Shown here piece after piece: positions 7,893 to 15,238 of a DNA stretch of 20,713 nt. Within the stretch, counting starts at the first letter, position 1. Each line of letters starts with the position of its first letter. The DNA is taken from NCBI GenBank assembly GCA_020026285.1, contig JAHHQS010000063.1, forward strand, positions 1 to 20,713, written 5' to 3'. The DNA comes from Parabacteroides sp. Lineage in GTDB: Bacteria > Bacteroidota > Bacteroidia > Bacteroidales > Tannerellaceae. Position numbers and translations under genes: made by a program. A model generated the notes under the pieces. The model searched no databases. It was not told the DNA's origin and saw only the letters and a program-made list of their open reading frames with translations.

Positions 7893-7921
7893 TTGAGATG
7901 CCCCGTAATTTGTGCTAGAAT
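7893..7921 (+). promoter_or_regulatory. Sigma-A-type promoter for the exported protein
   Basis: TTGAGA (7893-7898), a 17-bp spacer and TAGAAT (7916-7921) stand 43 bp before the ATG at 7965. This is a good match to the housekeeping consensus, in the divergent intergenic region between the SLH-CAP genes and the exported protein gene. Confidence 0.65.
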
Positions 7922-7964
7922 TAGAAAATACCATTTCCAGACCACACACGAAAGGAAAGCAACG

Positions 7965-8948
7965 ATGAAGAAAAAAGCTTCGCTCATTTGTCTGGTTGTG
8001 TTTGTCCTTATTGGTGTAATCTTTATTGCACAACCTCTGGGACAGGACGCCAGCCTCAGCTCCGAATCTGCGATTGATACAACACCCCCTAAAGCCGAGT
8101 TTGAATTTTCATTTCAAAACGCAGACCCAAGCAAGCCCGATTTTATCGTGAAGCTATTATCTCGTAACGGTGGCTATATCATTCAAAATAACGAAACAAC
8201 ACTTCTTGCAGAAGCCACGGACACCGTAAATCACATTTGCATGGACGCCCCCGACAGGTCAATGCACTTATATATCAACGATTCTGATATGCTTTTGCTT
8301 GTAGAAGAGAACGGTGAATGGATGACCTACCAAACGAACATAGAGCAGGAAAACCCATTACCAAATCCAATGATTGAGAAACTAAACGGCTTAACACAAT
8401 TCAAATTTTCCGCTGAGGATGAAACCGCAATGATTGCCACGGAAACAGTAACAATACCCAAGCAGGAGCAAATTCCCTACACCCAATATGATATTCAGCT
8501 TACATGGCAGGAACAGGACTATGCTTTCGGATACTGTGTCTATGAAGACGGTGCAACTTTAATGTCTGCGGATGCTCCCGTCGAAATGCATCCGTTGATT
8601 ACGAAAGACACAAAGTGGGTTCTCGATTTAGAGCATACGCAAATGGTGAACACCCTGTCAAATGAAAAGGTTCCGTTTACAATCACCAGCAAATCCGAGG
8701 GTAAGGCCCTGTCTCCCAACGGTTCACAGGAGACAGAAGATATTCATTATTCCTATACCATCCAGATGAACGAAGCACATTATTTAGAGAAAATCATTGT
8801 CCAAAGCGAAGATCACACGCCAATTCAGTACGAGACACTCTACAACGATGTCATCGACATTCCCGAGATTCCTAATGATGCTCAAACACTGCCAGAAGAA
8901 ACCGCCTGGCAGTTCATACAGATGCTTTTATCGGTATGGTCATTATAA
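7965..8948 (+). CDS. Exported or membrane-anchored protein of unknown function
   Basis: This 327-aa protein is not recognised. The ATG at 7965 is chosen because AAAGGAAAG (7951-7959) precedes it and it begins with a basic MKKK and one hydrophobic segment (about 5-22), a signal anchor or signal peptide without a lipobox cysteine. The rest is hydrophilic, acidic and rich in alternating beta-like stretches (for example YDIQLTWQEQDYAFGYCVYEDG), as in extracytoplasmic beta-rich proteins. The earlier in-frame ATG at 7893 falls in the promoter -35 box and is rejected. It has its own promoter and is divergent from the SLH-CAP pair, so the three may form a surface-related cargo group; that link is only positional. 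Confidence 0.75.
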   Translation: MKKKASLICLVVFVLIGVIFIAQPLGQDASLSSESAIDTTPPKAEFEFSFQNADPSKPDFIVKLLSRNGGYIIQNNETTLLAEATDTVNHICMDAPDRSMHLYINDSDMLLLVEENGEWMTYQTNIEQENPLPNPMIEKLNGLTQFKFSAEDETAMIATETVTIPKQEQIPYTQYDIQLTWQEQDYAFGYCVYEDGATLMSADAPVEMHPLITKDTKWVLDLEHTQMVNTLSNEKVPFTITSKSEGKALSPNGSQETEDIHYSYTIQMNEAHYLEKIIVQSEDHTPIQYETLYNDVIDIPEIPNDAQTLPEETAWQFIQMLLSVWSL

Positions 8949-8996
8949 TCTCCCACTGCCAACTAGACTTAAATTCAATATGAATCGTGAATCTTA

Positions 8997-9019
8997 GGCG
9001 AACGACTGCAAAAATAGGT
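8997..9019 (+). pseudogene. Remnant of a second tniQ 3' end
   Basis: GGCGAACGACTGCAAAAATA followed by GGTACAG matches the last codons of the intact tniQ plus its downstream bases at 5241-5267 (GGCGAGCAACTGCACAAATA, then GGTATAG). It would encode GERLQK-stop against GEQLHK-stop. Similarity begins sharply at about 8997; just before it the frame is closed. The differences show it is a tail of a related allele and not a recent exact copy. Confidence 0.7.
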
Positions 9020-9023
9020 ACAG

Positions 9024-9054
9024 AAAAAGACGGCTGTTAAATAGCCGTCTTTTT
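9024..9054. terminator. Second copy of the tniQ-type terminator
   Basis: A 12-bp perfect stem (9024-9035 with 9043-9054) is flanked by A and T tracts. It carries the same AAAAAGACGGCT arm as 5268-5279. It also serves as terminator for the + strand gene ending at 8948. Confidence 0.85.
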
Positions 9055-9057
9055 ATT

Positions 9058-9179
9058 GTTACCATATGCAATAAAAATCACCCACATATAATAACCATCT
9101 CGCATATCTTCCCCCCAGAACAACTGAATTACTGCAAATGGAGCCTGAACGGTCTTGTTTCCATGAAAAACGCAAACAA
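9058..9179 (-). pseudogene. Remnant of a third CAP-domain gene (3' end only)
   Basis: On the minus strand this reads KTVQAPFAVIQLFWGEDMRD then GYYM, close to the last residues of SLH-CAP copy 1 (ETVTANTSSAIQLFWSEKMR then DSYFM). It sits in the same place relative to the duplicated terminator as copy 1 does to the tniQ terminator. Only about 35 codons survive, the original stop is lost, and there is no start. Upstream the similarity ends at about 9160-9180, where the mobilisation module begins. Confidence 0.7.
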
Positions 9180-9244
9180 GCTCTCCTTAATCTTGTTCAG
9201 CGCATCCAAATCTCCATTCTCATATTTCTGATAGAGGCATCAAT
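9180..9244 (-). other. Junction fragment, possible broken coding remnant
   Basis: The minus strand can be read as LYQKYENGDLDALNKIKE in a frame running into the CAP remnant, with no start codon of its own. It looks like a truncated helical protein end from the mobilisation module. It is not recognised and may be chance. The boundary between the SLH-CAP cargo and the mobilisation module is near here. Confidence 0.3.
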
Positions 9245-9694
9245 TCAAATATAGGAATAATGACGGTGTCCACGGGTTCTACGGGCAGCTTTATCCGCTC
9301 CTCGCACTTCTGTCTGAAGCTTTACCGCCTTGATATCATTTCCAACCCGAAAGAACATTTCTGGTTCTTTAAACCGCTGCAAGTACTTCTCCTGTTGCTG
9401 TGGGCTTAATGCTCCAAAGTTCTCACCTCTGCAATCGCAGATGAAACAGGGGCCAGCGACTATATCGTATATTTGACCTTCTGGGTCGTAAAGCGCACGG
9501 TTTAGATCCATTCCGTTGATTTTTGCTTCTTCATTACAGACAATACAAACCTGTTCTTCGAACGGATATACTGCTTCGATATACCCACCCACAAATTTCT
9601 GCATTTCTTCCAATGTGCTACCTATTTGTATAATCTCTGCTGTCTTTCCTGGATTGCAGGCCACAACCGTAATTCTATTCTCTTTTGTTTCCAT
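9245..9694 (-). CDS. DUF3846-type protein
   Basis: This 149-aa protein resembles the DUF3846 family common in Clostridia mobile elements: GSTLEEMQKFVGGYIEAVYP, IVCNEEAKINGMDLNRALYD, and QIYDIVAGPCFIC followed by ENFGALSPQQQEKYLQRF. The function of the family is not known. AAAGGGGATT stands before the ATG. It follows the relaxase gene by 38 bp on the same strand and is probably in its operon. The basic tail RGADKAARRTRGHRHYSYI is unlike the family body and could be an altered C-terminus. Confidence 0.78.
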   Translation of the reverse strand: METKENRITVVACNPGKTAEIIQIGSTLEEMQKFVGGYIEAVYPFEEQVCIVCNEEAKINGMDLNRALYDPEGQIYDIVAGPCFICDCRGENFGALSPQQQEKYLQRFKEPEMFFRVGNDIKAVKLQTEVRGADKAARRTRGHRHYSYI

Positions 9695-9732
9695 ATTTAA
9701 AATCCCCTTTCTGATATAGTTTTGTTTAAAAT

Positions 9733-10833
9733 TTATCGACGATGCCTATGTTTTTTCCGAATTTCAACTGTTCGCTGCTCCAAAAGCTGGGCATCTTCTT
9801 TTATTTTCTGGACTGTTCTAGTTCGGTTAGCAATTCCTGGATGAACATCTGATAGTCCACTATCAAGTCCTCCATTTCCTGCAATAACTCTGCTTGTTCC
9901 GCTGCATCTTTCTTGTTCATACCTCGCCCTCCATATTAGCAATCTGTCTTTCAAATCTCTTAATGTCTGACGTGTGTTATGAATAAACAGTTTTGCATTG
10001 TCCAAAATCTGGTTTATTCTTTTTCGCTTCTGATTCTCTTGCACCGAATCAAAAACAACACCTCGCCCCAATGCCTCCCGTGCTCCTGGGCCTTCATGAA
10101 TCTGTGGCAATTTTAAAATTCCCCTCTCTTGATAGGAGCGGTCGTCAATTTTGTTTTCTGCGCTTAAATAACGATTGCAATGTTCTGCCCAGAGTCTTTT
10201 TGTTTCACATAGAAAAGTTCTTTTATTCCAATCATTTGACTGAATTGTAATTCGTTTCCATAATCTTTCCTCAGATATTGTTCCATTTCTGGTTCGCTTT
10301 CTAATTTTTTGCTCTCCTGTCTTTGGATCAATCTCTGGAATACGCTGTCCATTTTCATCTAAGGCATAAGCTTTCTTTTCCATTGTGGCCCATGTCCCGT
10401 CTTTCGTAAAACCACGAACAGTACACATAATGTGTAAGTGGGGGTTATCACTCTTCATGTGAAATGCCCAATCAACAGCCATACCCTTATTTACAAACGC
10501 CTCTTGTATAAAATCTCTGGAGCGTTCTATGGCTTGCTCTACGCCCCACTCTCTTGGAACGGCAACAACAAATTGACGGGCATAACGACTGTTCGATTTA
10601 TTCTCTTTCTTTTCGACTGCGTTCCAGAGGGTTTCACGATTTTGGTAATCAGCAGGAGCATTTTCAGGAAGAAGAATTTCTGTATGAATGACTTCTTCCT
10701 TATTTTTATAAGAAAATGTTCTACCAAGCTTTTTATCATGCAAGGATGTGGCTGATTGGTAGGCTGCTGATGCAACAGCGGATTTGCCAGAAGATGAACG
10801 GACAATGCTGGTACGCAAGTAGAAAATAGCCAT
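9733..10833 (-). CDS. mobQ: MobQ-family relaxase (MobA/MobL)
   Basis: This 366-aa protein would nick the transfer origin and lead the strand into a recipient cell. It shows the family hallmarks: MAIFYLRTSIVRSSSGKSAV at the start, the likely catalytic tyrosine Y25 in AAYQSATSL, and the metal-binding histidines in NPHLHIM (H132, H134). The central part (TWATMEKKAYALDENGQRIP, then a variable insert, then W-NDWNKR and LWAEHCNRYL) is typical. The C-terminal 110 residues are charged and partly helical; no helicase or primase domain is attached. GGAGGTG precedes the ATG. The structured repeat region just upstream is where the transfer origin or a regulatory RNA would be expected. Confidence 0.92.
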   Translation of the reverse strand: MAIFYLRTSIVRSSSGKSAVASAAYQSATSLHDKKLGRTFSYKNKEEVIHTEILLPENAPADYQNRETLWNAVEKKENKSNSRYARQFVVAVPREWGVEQAIERSRDFIQEAFVNKGMAVDWAFHMKSDNPHLHIMCTVRGFTKDGTWATMEKKAYALDENGQRIPEIDPKTGEQKIRKRTRNGTISEERLWKRITIQSNDWNKRTFLCETKRLWAEHCNRYLSAENKIDDRSYQERGILKLPQIHEGPGAREALGRGVVFDSVQENQKRKRINQILDNAKLFIHNTRQTLRDLKDRLLIWRARYEQERCSGTSRVIAGNGGLDSGLSDVHPGIANRTRTVQKIKEDAQLLEQRTVEIRKKHRHRR

Positions 10834-10869
10834 GTCTGTTCACCTCCATTCATGGCAAATTCGCAAGCT

Positions 10870-10971
10870 GTCTGCAAGACTGCCCTCTGCAAAGAGTGCC
10901 GTCCGCATAGGAATTTTATTAATTTAAAATCAATATTGAGAAAACTCTCAATATTGCCCTCCATGGAATGG
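10870..10971 (+). ncRNA. Tandem structured repeat, unit 1 (candidate RNA or oriT part)
   Basis: In + order the unit has: hairpin D GTCT-GCA-AGAC (10870-10880); hairpin C CTCT-GCAA-AGAG (10885-10896); the conserved box GTCCGCATAGGA (10901-10912); hairpin A ATTTTA/TAAAAT (10913-10930); hairpin B with a 10-bp stem (10931-10956); and the conserved box GCCCTCCATGGAATGG (10956-10971). CATAGG and CCT-CC-ATG in the two boxes could pair to close a junction around hairpins A and B. The same order recurs in unit 2 with different stem sequences. Loops look like GNRA only on the + strand. The class is not recognised, and it could act as DNA (relaxase binding) instead of RNA. Confidence 0.5.
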
Positions 10972-10993
10972 TTCTATCTGAACAAGATTGCAT

Positions 10994-11105
10994 CCAGTGC
11001 AAAACTGGTCTGTCCAGGTGAAACGCTGGTGCTGTCCGCATAGGAGATGAAAATGATATGGGATATCGTTTTCATCCTGCATTAATGCAGCCCTCCATGG
11101 AATGG
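10994..11105 (+). ncRNA. Tandem structured repeat, unit 2 (candidate RNA or oriT part)
   Basis: The layout is the same as unit 1: hairpin D CCAGT-GCAAA-ACTGG (10994-11008); hairpin C CCAG/CTGG (11014-11029); box GTCCGCATAGGA (11034-11045); hairpin A with a 14-bp stem (11046-11059 with 11063-11076); hairpin B CTGCATTAATGCAG (11077-11090); box GCCCTCCATGGAATGG (11090-11105). Hairpin A contains one T-G pair (11054 with 11068) that pairs in + strand RNA but would be A-C on the minus strand. Between the units the boxes are identical while the stems share almost no sequence but still pair. Confidence 0.5.
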
Positions 11106-11168
11106 CGCAATAAACAGATGGGCCTCGCCTGTCTGTATTGCGCAATTCCCCTTCTATGAAGGGGATTG
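11105..11168. other. Further hairpins next to the repeat units (possible oriT)
   Basis: A long interrupted hairpin (GCGCAATA 11105-11112 with TATTGCGC 11136-11143, plus inner CAGA/TCTG and GGC/GCC pairs) is followed by an 8-bp hairpin TCCCCTTC-TAT-GAAGGGGA (11147-11165). Neither has a T tract typical of a terminator. Clustered inverted repeats upstream of a relaxase gene are usual for a transfer origin. No known nick sequence was recognised. The rest of the gap to 11319 shows nothing clear. Confidence 0.4.
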
Positions 11169-11319
11169 GTCGTGGCCCCGTCCTGCGTTCCTACGAAAAT
11201 ATTATTTTGTGTTTCATTTTCCTATTATGTATTACCGTTGTATCAGCAATCTTATTTTTCAATATTTTCTGACATCTTGAATTGACCTTACGTGTATAGT
11301 ATGCTTACTTTATCAATTA

Positions 11320-11348
11320 TTGGCTTAGATAACCGCCCCATGTATAAT
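11320..11348 (+). promoter_or_regulatory. Sigma-A-type promoter upstream of the XRE regulator
   Basis: TTGGCT (11320-11325), a 17-bp spacer and a perfect TATAAT (11343-11348) lie on the + strand. The next gene starts 107 bp downstream, leaving an untranslated leader of about 100 bases in which no structure stands out. Confidence 0.6.
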
Positions 11349-11455
11349 GAACTCTTTAATATATGGCGTTCTAATTTCTTTAACACATAAACTAACCACA
11401 TGTGAGTAGTGATTTATCCCATAATTTATTGTAATATTCTAAAAGGAGAGACAAC

Positions 11456-11980
11456 ATGCGAGAATTATTTGCAACTAGATTAAAAAGAATTCGTAAAGAA
11501 AGAGGATATACCCAGGAACAGTTGGCACTTCTTTCTAATGTAAGCTTACCAAACATCAGGAGATATGAGCAAGGATCATTACAGAACAAAGAACCCAATG
11601 CTTATCACTTACTATGTATCGCTCAAGTTCTCGATGTTACTCCCTCATTATTACTTTTAGGAGAAAACAATATGAACACCTACACAAAGGCAATTAAAAA
11701 CGAGTTAACCCAAGTCAAAGAATTTACCATTATTATGCGTATAAAAAATCTACCACTGAATGCAACCGTCCTCCCACATTTAGAACTTAGTGAAGACCTT
11801 GTTTCTGATATTAAGACAGCATGGCTTGCTTCAGACGTATTTCTAGATGAGAACAATAAATTGCATTACTGTACAAGCAATTTTGTTCGCGAAGTTATTA
11901 TCCGTTACTGTCAAAATCGCACCGCCATGAAGAAGGAGTATAACCTGTCCGACGGCATGATAATTATTGCAAATAGCTAG
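11456..11980 (+). CDS. XRE-family transcriptional regulator
   Basis: This 174-aa protein has an N-terminal Cro/C1-type helix-turn-helix (residues about 5-62: RLKRIRKERGYTQEQLALLS, then SLPNIRRYEQG, then AYHLLCIAQVLDVTPSLLL). The C-terminal 100 residues are a separate, unrecognised domain that may bind a partner or signal. AAAAGGAGAG (11441-11450) precedes the ATG. It is the only + strand gene inside the mobilisation module, and lies between the repeat array and the DUF3847-like gene, which it faces. Control of the transfer genes is a reasonable guess from position. Confidence 0.85.
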   Translation: MRELFATRLKRIRKERGYTQEQLALLSNVSLPNIRRYEQGSLQNKEPNAYHLLCIAQVLDVTPSLLLLGENNMNTYTKAIKNELTQVKEFTIIMRIKNLPLNATVLPHLELSEDLVSDIKTAWLASDVFLDENNKLHYCTSNFVREVIIRYCQNRTAMKKEYNLSDGMIIIANS

Positions 11981-12040
11981 TTTTAATTCGTTGGTCTTAT
12001 AGTGCTATATCTCTAGTTTACCTAATTAAATAGCCCGAAT

Positions 12041-12074
12041 AAAATAATCACAGACTTTAGTTTGTGATTATTTT
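12041..12074. terminator. Bidirectional terminator between convergent genes
   Basis: A 12-bp perfect stem (AAAATAATCACA 12041-12052 with 12063-12074) begins with A and ends with T tracts. It lies between the ends of the XRE gene and the DUF3847-like gene and can serve both. Confidence 0.8.
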
Positions 12075-12077
12075 GTT

Positions 12078-12446
12078 TTAAAACAAAGTAAAATCCGTCA
12101 TCCCTGTGTTATTATCAAACTCCTTCGTTTTTAATTCTGGAATATCCACTCCCTCAAGTTGAGTTATATCTTTATTTAAAAAGGCAAGAATTCCATCATC
12201 TTTCTGTTCTCTTAAAAATTCTGCCAAACTCTTTACCTCATCCTCTTCCAGTGGCCTTCCAAAAACAGAAGCAATTTCGGCTCCACAAACAATTAGTTTG
12301 TGTGTTCGGATTTTTCTATTCTCTTCTGCCTTTCTAATCTGTAGCTGCTTTAACTGTGCTTTATATTGATCGGCCTTCTCCAAAAGTTTTTTCAGCTGTG
12401 TTTCCTTCTCTAATAGCCTTTCGTCAAGACTTCGTGGCTCGCTCAT
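12078..12446 (-). CDS. DUF3847-like small mobilisation protein
   Basis: This 122-aa protein starts at the ATG of MSEPRSLDERL, with a near-perfect AAGGAGGTGAT at 12451-12461. A longer in-frame start at 12506 lies inside the upstream gene and lacks a site. Residues 6-55 form a charged coiled coil (LLEKETQLKKLLEKADQYKA and following), then RTHKLIVCGAEIASVFGRPL, the signature I associate with DUF3847 proteins found beside MobQ relaxases. It probably acts as a relaxosome accessory protein (MobC-like role), though this is inferred. Its start is 5 bp after the stop of the ArdC-like gene, so the two are translated together. Confidence 0.75.
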   Translation of the reverse strand: MSEPRSLDERLLEKETQLKKLLEKADQYKAQLKQLQIRKAEENRKIRTHKLIVCGAEIASVFGRPLEEDEVKSLAEFLREQKDDGILAFLNKDITQLEGVDIPELKTKEFDNNTGMTDFTLF

Positions 12447-12451
12447 GTATA

Positions 12452-13486
12452 TCACCTCCTTCTGTGTTTGTGCAAATGCATGGATGATTCTTGCTGTGCC
12501 TGGCACTTGGATTTTGTAATCTGAGCGATTGGATTATGTTGCGATTCAGTCTTTAAAATAGCCGTTTGCCTGTTTTCAGATTGCTCTTTTGTTATATTTC
12601 GATTCAAAACTTCTGTTTCAATAGATGAAATGAGCGTATTTGCGGTTTTTCTGATAATTTCCATCTTTTCCTGAAGTTCTTTCAACTCGTGTCCAGAAGA
12701 CCATCCACCGATATATCCAAAACTGTACTCGCTGGTATCTAGGCCCAGATAATTACAAACAGTAAAGGCAACAGATTCCGCACAGACCTCTCGTTCATAT
12801 TTATTAGCCTCTGGATCTGCGCCGCTTATCTTATCATGCAGCAGACTATGTGCCATTTCATGGATTGTAGTTTTAATTTTTTGCATTTCGGATAAACTGG
12901 AATCCACATGAATATCTCTTGTTTCTAAATTAAAATATCCGTTTGCCGCTGACGGGATTGGCTCAAAGTGAACAGGAACAGGGCTGACGGTTTTTAAAAT
13001 ATCCATCAACTTGTCATAGCCGTCTACTTCGCAATCCAAAAGATTGACAACGCTTGGTAGTGGTTTTCCCTCTGTGTCTTCATAAGCAAACACATGACCG
13101 ACCTTAAAACCCAATATCTGTTGTTCTATCTTCTGCCGTACAATTTCTCCATCCTGATTCTTGATTGGGATACCGTCATCATCGACCACGATTTCTTGCT
13201 TTTCCCTTTTCCAAGTGGTCGGTTCGATAATGGATATGGCTTTGCTGCCTTTTTTGACGTGTCGGTCAAATTTCGTTTGCCATGCACGGTAACCAGCAAC
13301 AGCCTGGGTATCTGGCCTCTGGAGTGCTATCAAAACGGTATTATTGAAAGAATAGTTTGTAAATTTAGACATTGCCCGTAAGTAATCCCTGTATTTATCA
13401 GACTGGAATAGCTGCATAATACCTTCATGCAGTTGCTCCGTGATTTCTTTCACCTTCTCCTGTCTGCTTTTTTCTTCTTGTGCCAT
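12452..13486 (-). CDS. ArdC-like ssDNA-binding protein with zincin peptidase motif
   Basis: This 344-aa protein has an N-terminal ArdC/LtrC-type domain (about 15-140: YLRAMSKFTNYSFNNTVLIA, then AGYRAWQTKFDRHVKKGSKA, then FKVGHVFAYEDTEG). A zinc-peptidase-like domain follows with HEMAH at 209-213 and a downstream CAESVAFTVCNYLG segment. Related proteins travel with conjugative elements; ArdC of plasmid pSa protects incoming single-stranded DNA from restriction. That role is likely but unproven here. The last 60 residues are low complexity, Gln- and Lys-rich. AGAGGTG precedes the ATG. It lies 36 bp downstream of the coupling protein gene. Confidence 0.88.
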   Translation of the reverse strand: MAQEEKSRQEKVKEITEQLHEGIMQLFQSDKYRDYLRAMSKFTNYSFNNTVLIALQRPDTQAVAGYRAWQTKFDRHVKKGSKAISIIEPTTWKREKQEIVVDDDGIPIKNQDGEIVRQKIEQQILGFKVGHVFAYEDTEGKPLPSVVNLLDCEVDGYDKLMDILKTVSPVPVHFEPIPSAANGYFNLETRDIHVDSSLSEMQKIKTTIHEMAHSLLHDKISGADPEANKYEREVCAESVAFTVCNYLGLDTSEYSFGYIGGWSSGHELKELQEKMEIIRKTANTLISSIETEVLNRNITKEQSENRQTAILKTESQHNPIAQITKSKCQAQQESSMHLHKHRRR

Positions 13487-13522
13487 GGTTTTTCACCTCT
13501 TTGTTTATTGGCCTTTTTTATC

Positions 13523-15238
13523 TTATAAATTTGATTGTATTAATTTTGCTTTTGCTTCTTTGTCCTTCTGATTGATAATCGGAGTCAAAATTGGGTCTTC
13601 AAAATATCGCAATTTCTGACAGCGTACATAATGTCCATAGATAAAAGCAATGACTTCCTTTTTCTCTCTGAGTTCCATCAGGGTTCTTGCATCTACCACG
13701 GGACGGCGTTCCGTAGAATAGTTGCCATCAGACTTTCCTCCGAAGAAACCTTTCCGCTTGTAGGACATTTTGGTTGCTTCATATTCTCCTGCCATAGCCG
13801 ATACATAATCTGTAGTATCTTTATCACCAGAACCACTAATAAAAACTTTCAATTCGCATAGATTTAGAAGAGTTTTGGCTTTCTCTGTAGGGTAGATATC
13901 CTTAAATTGACTAATTGACTGGAACAAACAGATAAGCGCTGTATGCTTTGACCGCAATGTTGCCATACCAGAATCCAGTCCAGAAATTGCTCCCACTCTG
14001 GCTGCTTCGTCCAGAATCAGACAAGTATAGCGTTCATCATCTTCCTTAAAATCAGCCTCGCAATGTCTAAGGATTTGCATAGTAATGAGTCGGAAGATGG
14101 GTTGATAGGTTACAAGCATCGATTCCTCAATTGCCAAATCCAAATTGGTTTTGCCATCGTTTAGGACAGCTGGGGATGTTCTAAACGGATTGTCTCGCAA
14201 GCAGTATTGAATGTCTGGATAGCTAAATACGTCCAAACTGGTTTTTAGCGTTGATTCAATGTCACCGACACTTTCGTTATCCTCTTTTCCAACAAAGCCT
14301 TTCAGTTTATCTAGGACTACACCCATATTCTCGGCATCCGTTTCTGCATCGGCAACAATCTCCGTAAGCAGTTCATCCAGGTTTGTACGTAATAGCTTTT
14401 GAATGATTGGAACAAAGTCCCATCCCTTCTTTGCATAGTAAAGAACAACACCGCTCAGTATTTTCTTTGCATTTTCTGTAAAGAAGGGACTTTCTTTTGC
14501 ATTTGATACAATCAAGCAGTCAGCAATATCCGTTGCCAGCTTGATATAATCGGTTTCGCTGACATTGTTACGATGAATCCGATAGAACACATCCCAGCCG
14601 TAGGAATGATGATTGGAAGGCTGAACAACCTGTAAATCTACATACTCCGATGCATTATAGTCCTGAGATTTGATATGAAGGAGCTTTTCAAAGAGTTCCC
14701 CCTTAATATCAACCATAAAGAAGTTGTACGGTCTTCCTGGTGCAGCTTTTATATGTCCTCTTTTTGCGATTTCGTCTCGATACAGCATGGAGTAGAGCCA
14801 TGATAACAACAGTACTGATTTACCAGATCCAGGGGTTCCGATTACCATTACGTTGACCCCATCCCGAACAATGGGACAGTAAGCGTACTTATCTTTGTGC
14901 TTCCCCAGAACAAGTCCCATAGGAATCTTGGCGCTGTACTCAGGTGGAATATCTGGGAACGCTGCATCGTTGTATGCCTTGCTGTGCCGTTCATCTTTTG
15001 CCCCCAATCCATAGCAGCTGACAAAACTAAAATCTGTCTGGCCTCGCTGCTGCCGTTGCCTGTTTGTTGTATATACGATATAGGGGAACAATATAGGGAC
15101 AAAATACACTAGAAAATATTGTAAATATATTGGAATTTTAACATCAGGCGATACATTTCTAAGTATGTAATATATAAAGCAAGCTGCCACGGGATATAGC
15201 CAGATCCCTGTGAACCATACCCAATTCTTCCTGTTCAT
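13523..15238 (-). CDS. VirD4/TraG-like type IV coupling protein
   Basis: This 571-aa protein would bring the relaxase-DNA complex to a secretion channel and drive it with ATP. Two N-terminal membrane segments (about 7-26 and 37-57) are followed by a cytoplasmic ATPase: Walker A GTPGSGKS (134-141), FMVDIKGELFEKL (about 174-186), and Walker B CLILDEA (406-412) with AARVGAISGL. The arrangement is the TraG/VirD4 type. No VirB4, VirB6 or other channel gene is present in the window, so transfer would need a helper element. Its ATG overlaps the stop of the upstream GNAT-like gene (TAATG), giving translational coupling. Confidence 0.93.
   Translation of the reverse strand: MNRKNWVWFTGIWLYPVAACFIYYILRNVSPDVKIPIYLQYFLVYFVPILFPYIVYTTNRQRQQRGQTDFSFVSCYGLGAKDERHSKAYNDAAFPDIPPEYSAKIPMGLVLGKHKDKYAYCPIVRDGVNVMVIGTPGSGKSVLLLSWLYSMLYRDEIAKRGHIKAAPGRPYNFFMVDIKGELFEKLLHIKSQDYNASEYVDLQVVQPSNHHSYGWDVFYRIHRNNVSETDYIKLATDIADCLIVSNAKESPFFTENAKKILSGVVLYYAKKGWDFVPIIQKLLRTNLDELLTEIVADAETDAENMGVVLDKLKGFVGKEDNESVGDIESTLKTSLDVFSYPDIQYCLRDNPFRTSPAVLNDGKTNLDLAIEESMLVTYQPIFRLITMQILRHCEADFKEDDERYTCLILDEAARVGAISGLDSGMATLRSKHTALICLFQSISQFKDIYPTEKAKTLLNLCELKVFISGSGDKDTTDYVSAMAGEYEATKMSYKRKGFFGGKSDGNYSTERRPVVDARTLMELREKKEVIAFIYGHYVRCQKLRYFEDPILTPIINQKDKEAKAKLIQSNL

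Noticed and set aside
10539..11145. Minus-strand ORFs across the mobQ start and the structured repeats
   Set aside because: They use the hairpin sequences as codons, overlap mobQ in another frame and have no proper ribosome binding sites. The hairpin structure explains the sequence better.
12078..12506. Longer start (12506) for the DUF3847-like protein
   Set aside because: It would begin inside the ArdC-like gene without a ribosome binding site, whereas the ATG at 12446 has a near-perfect one.
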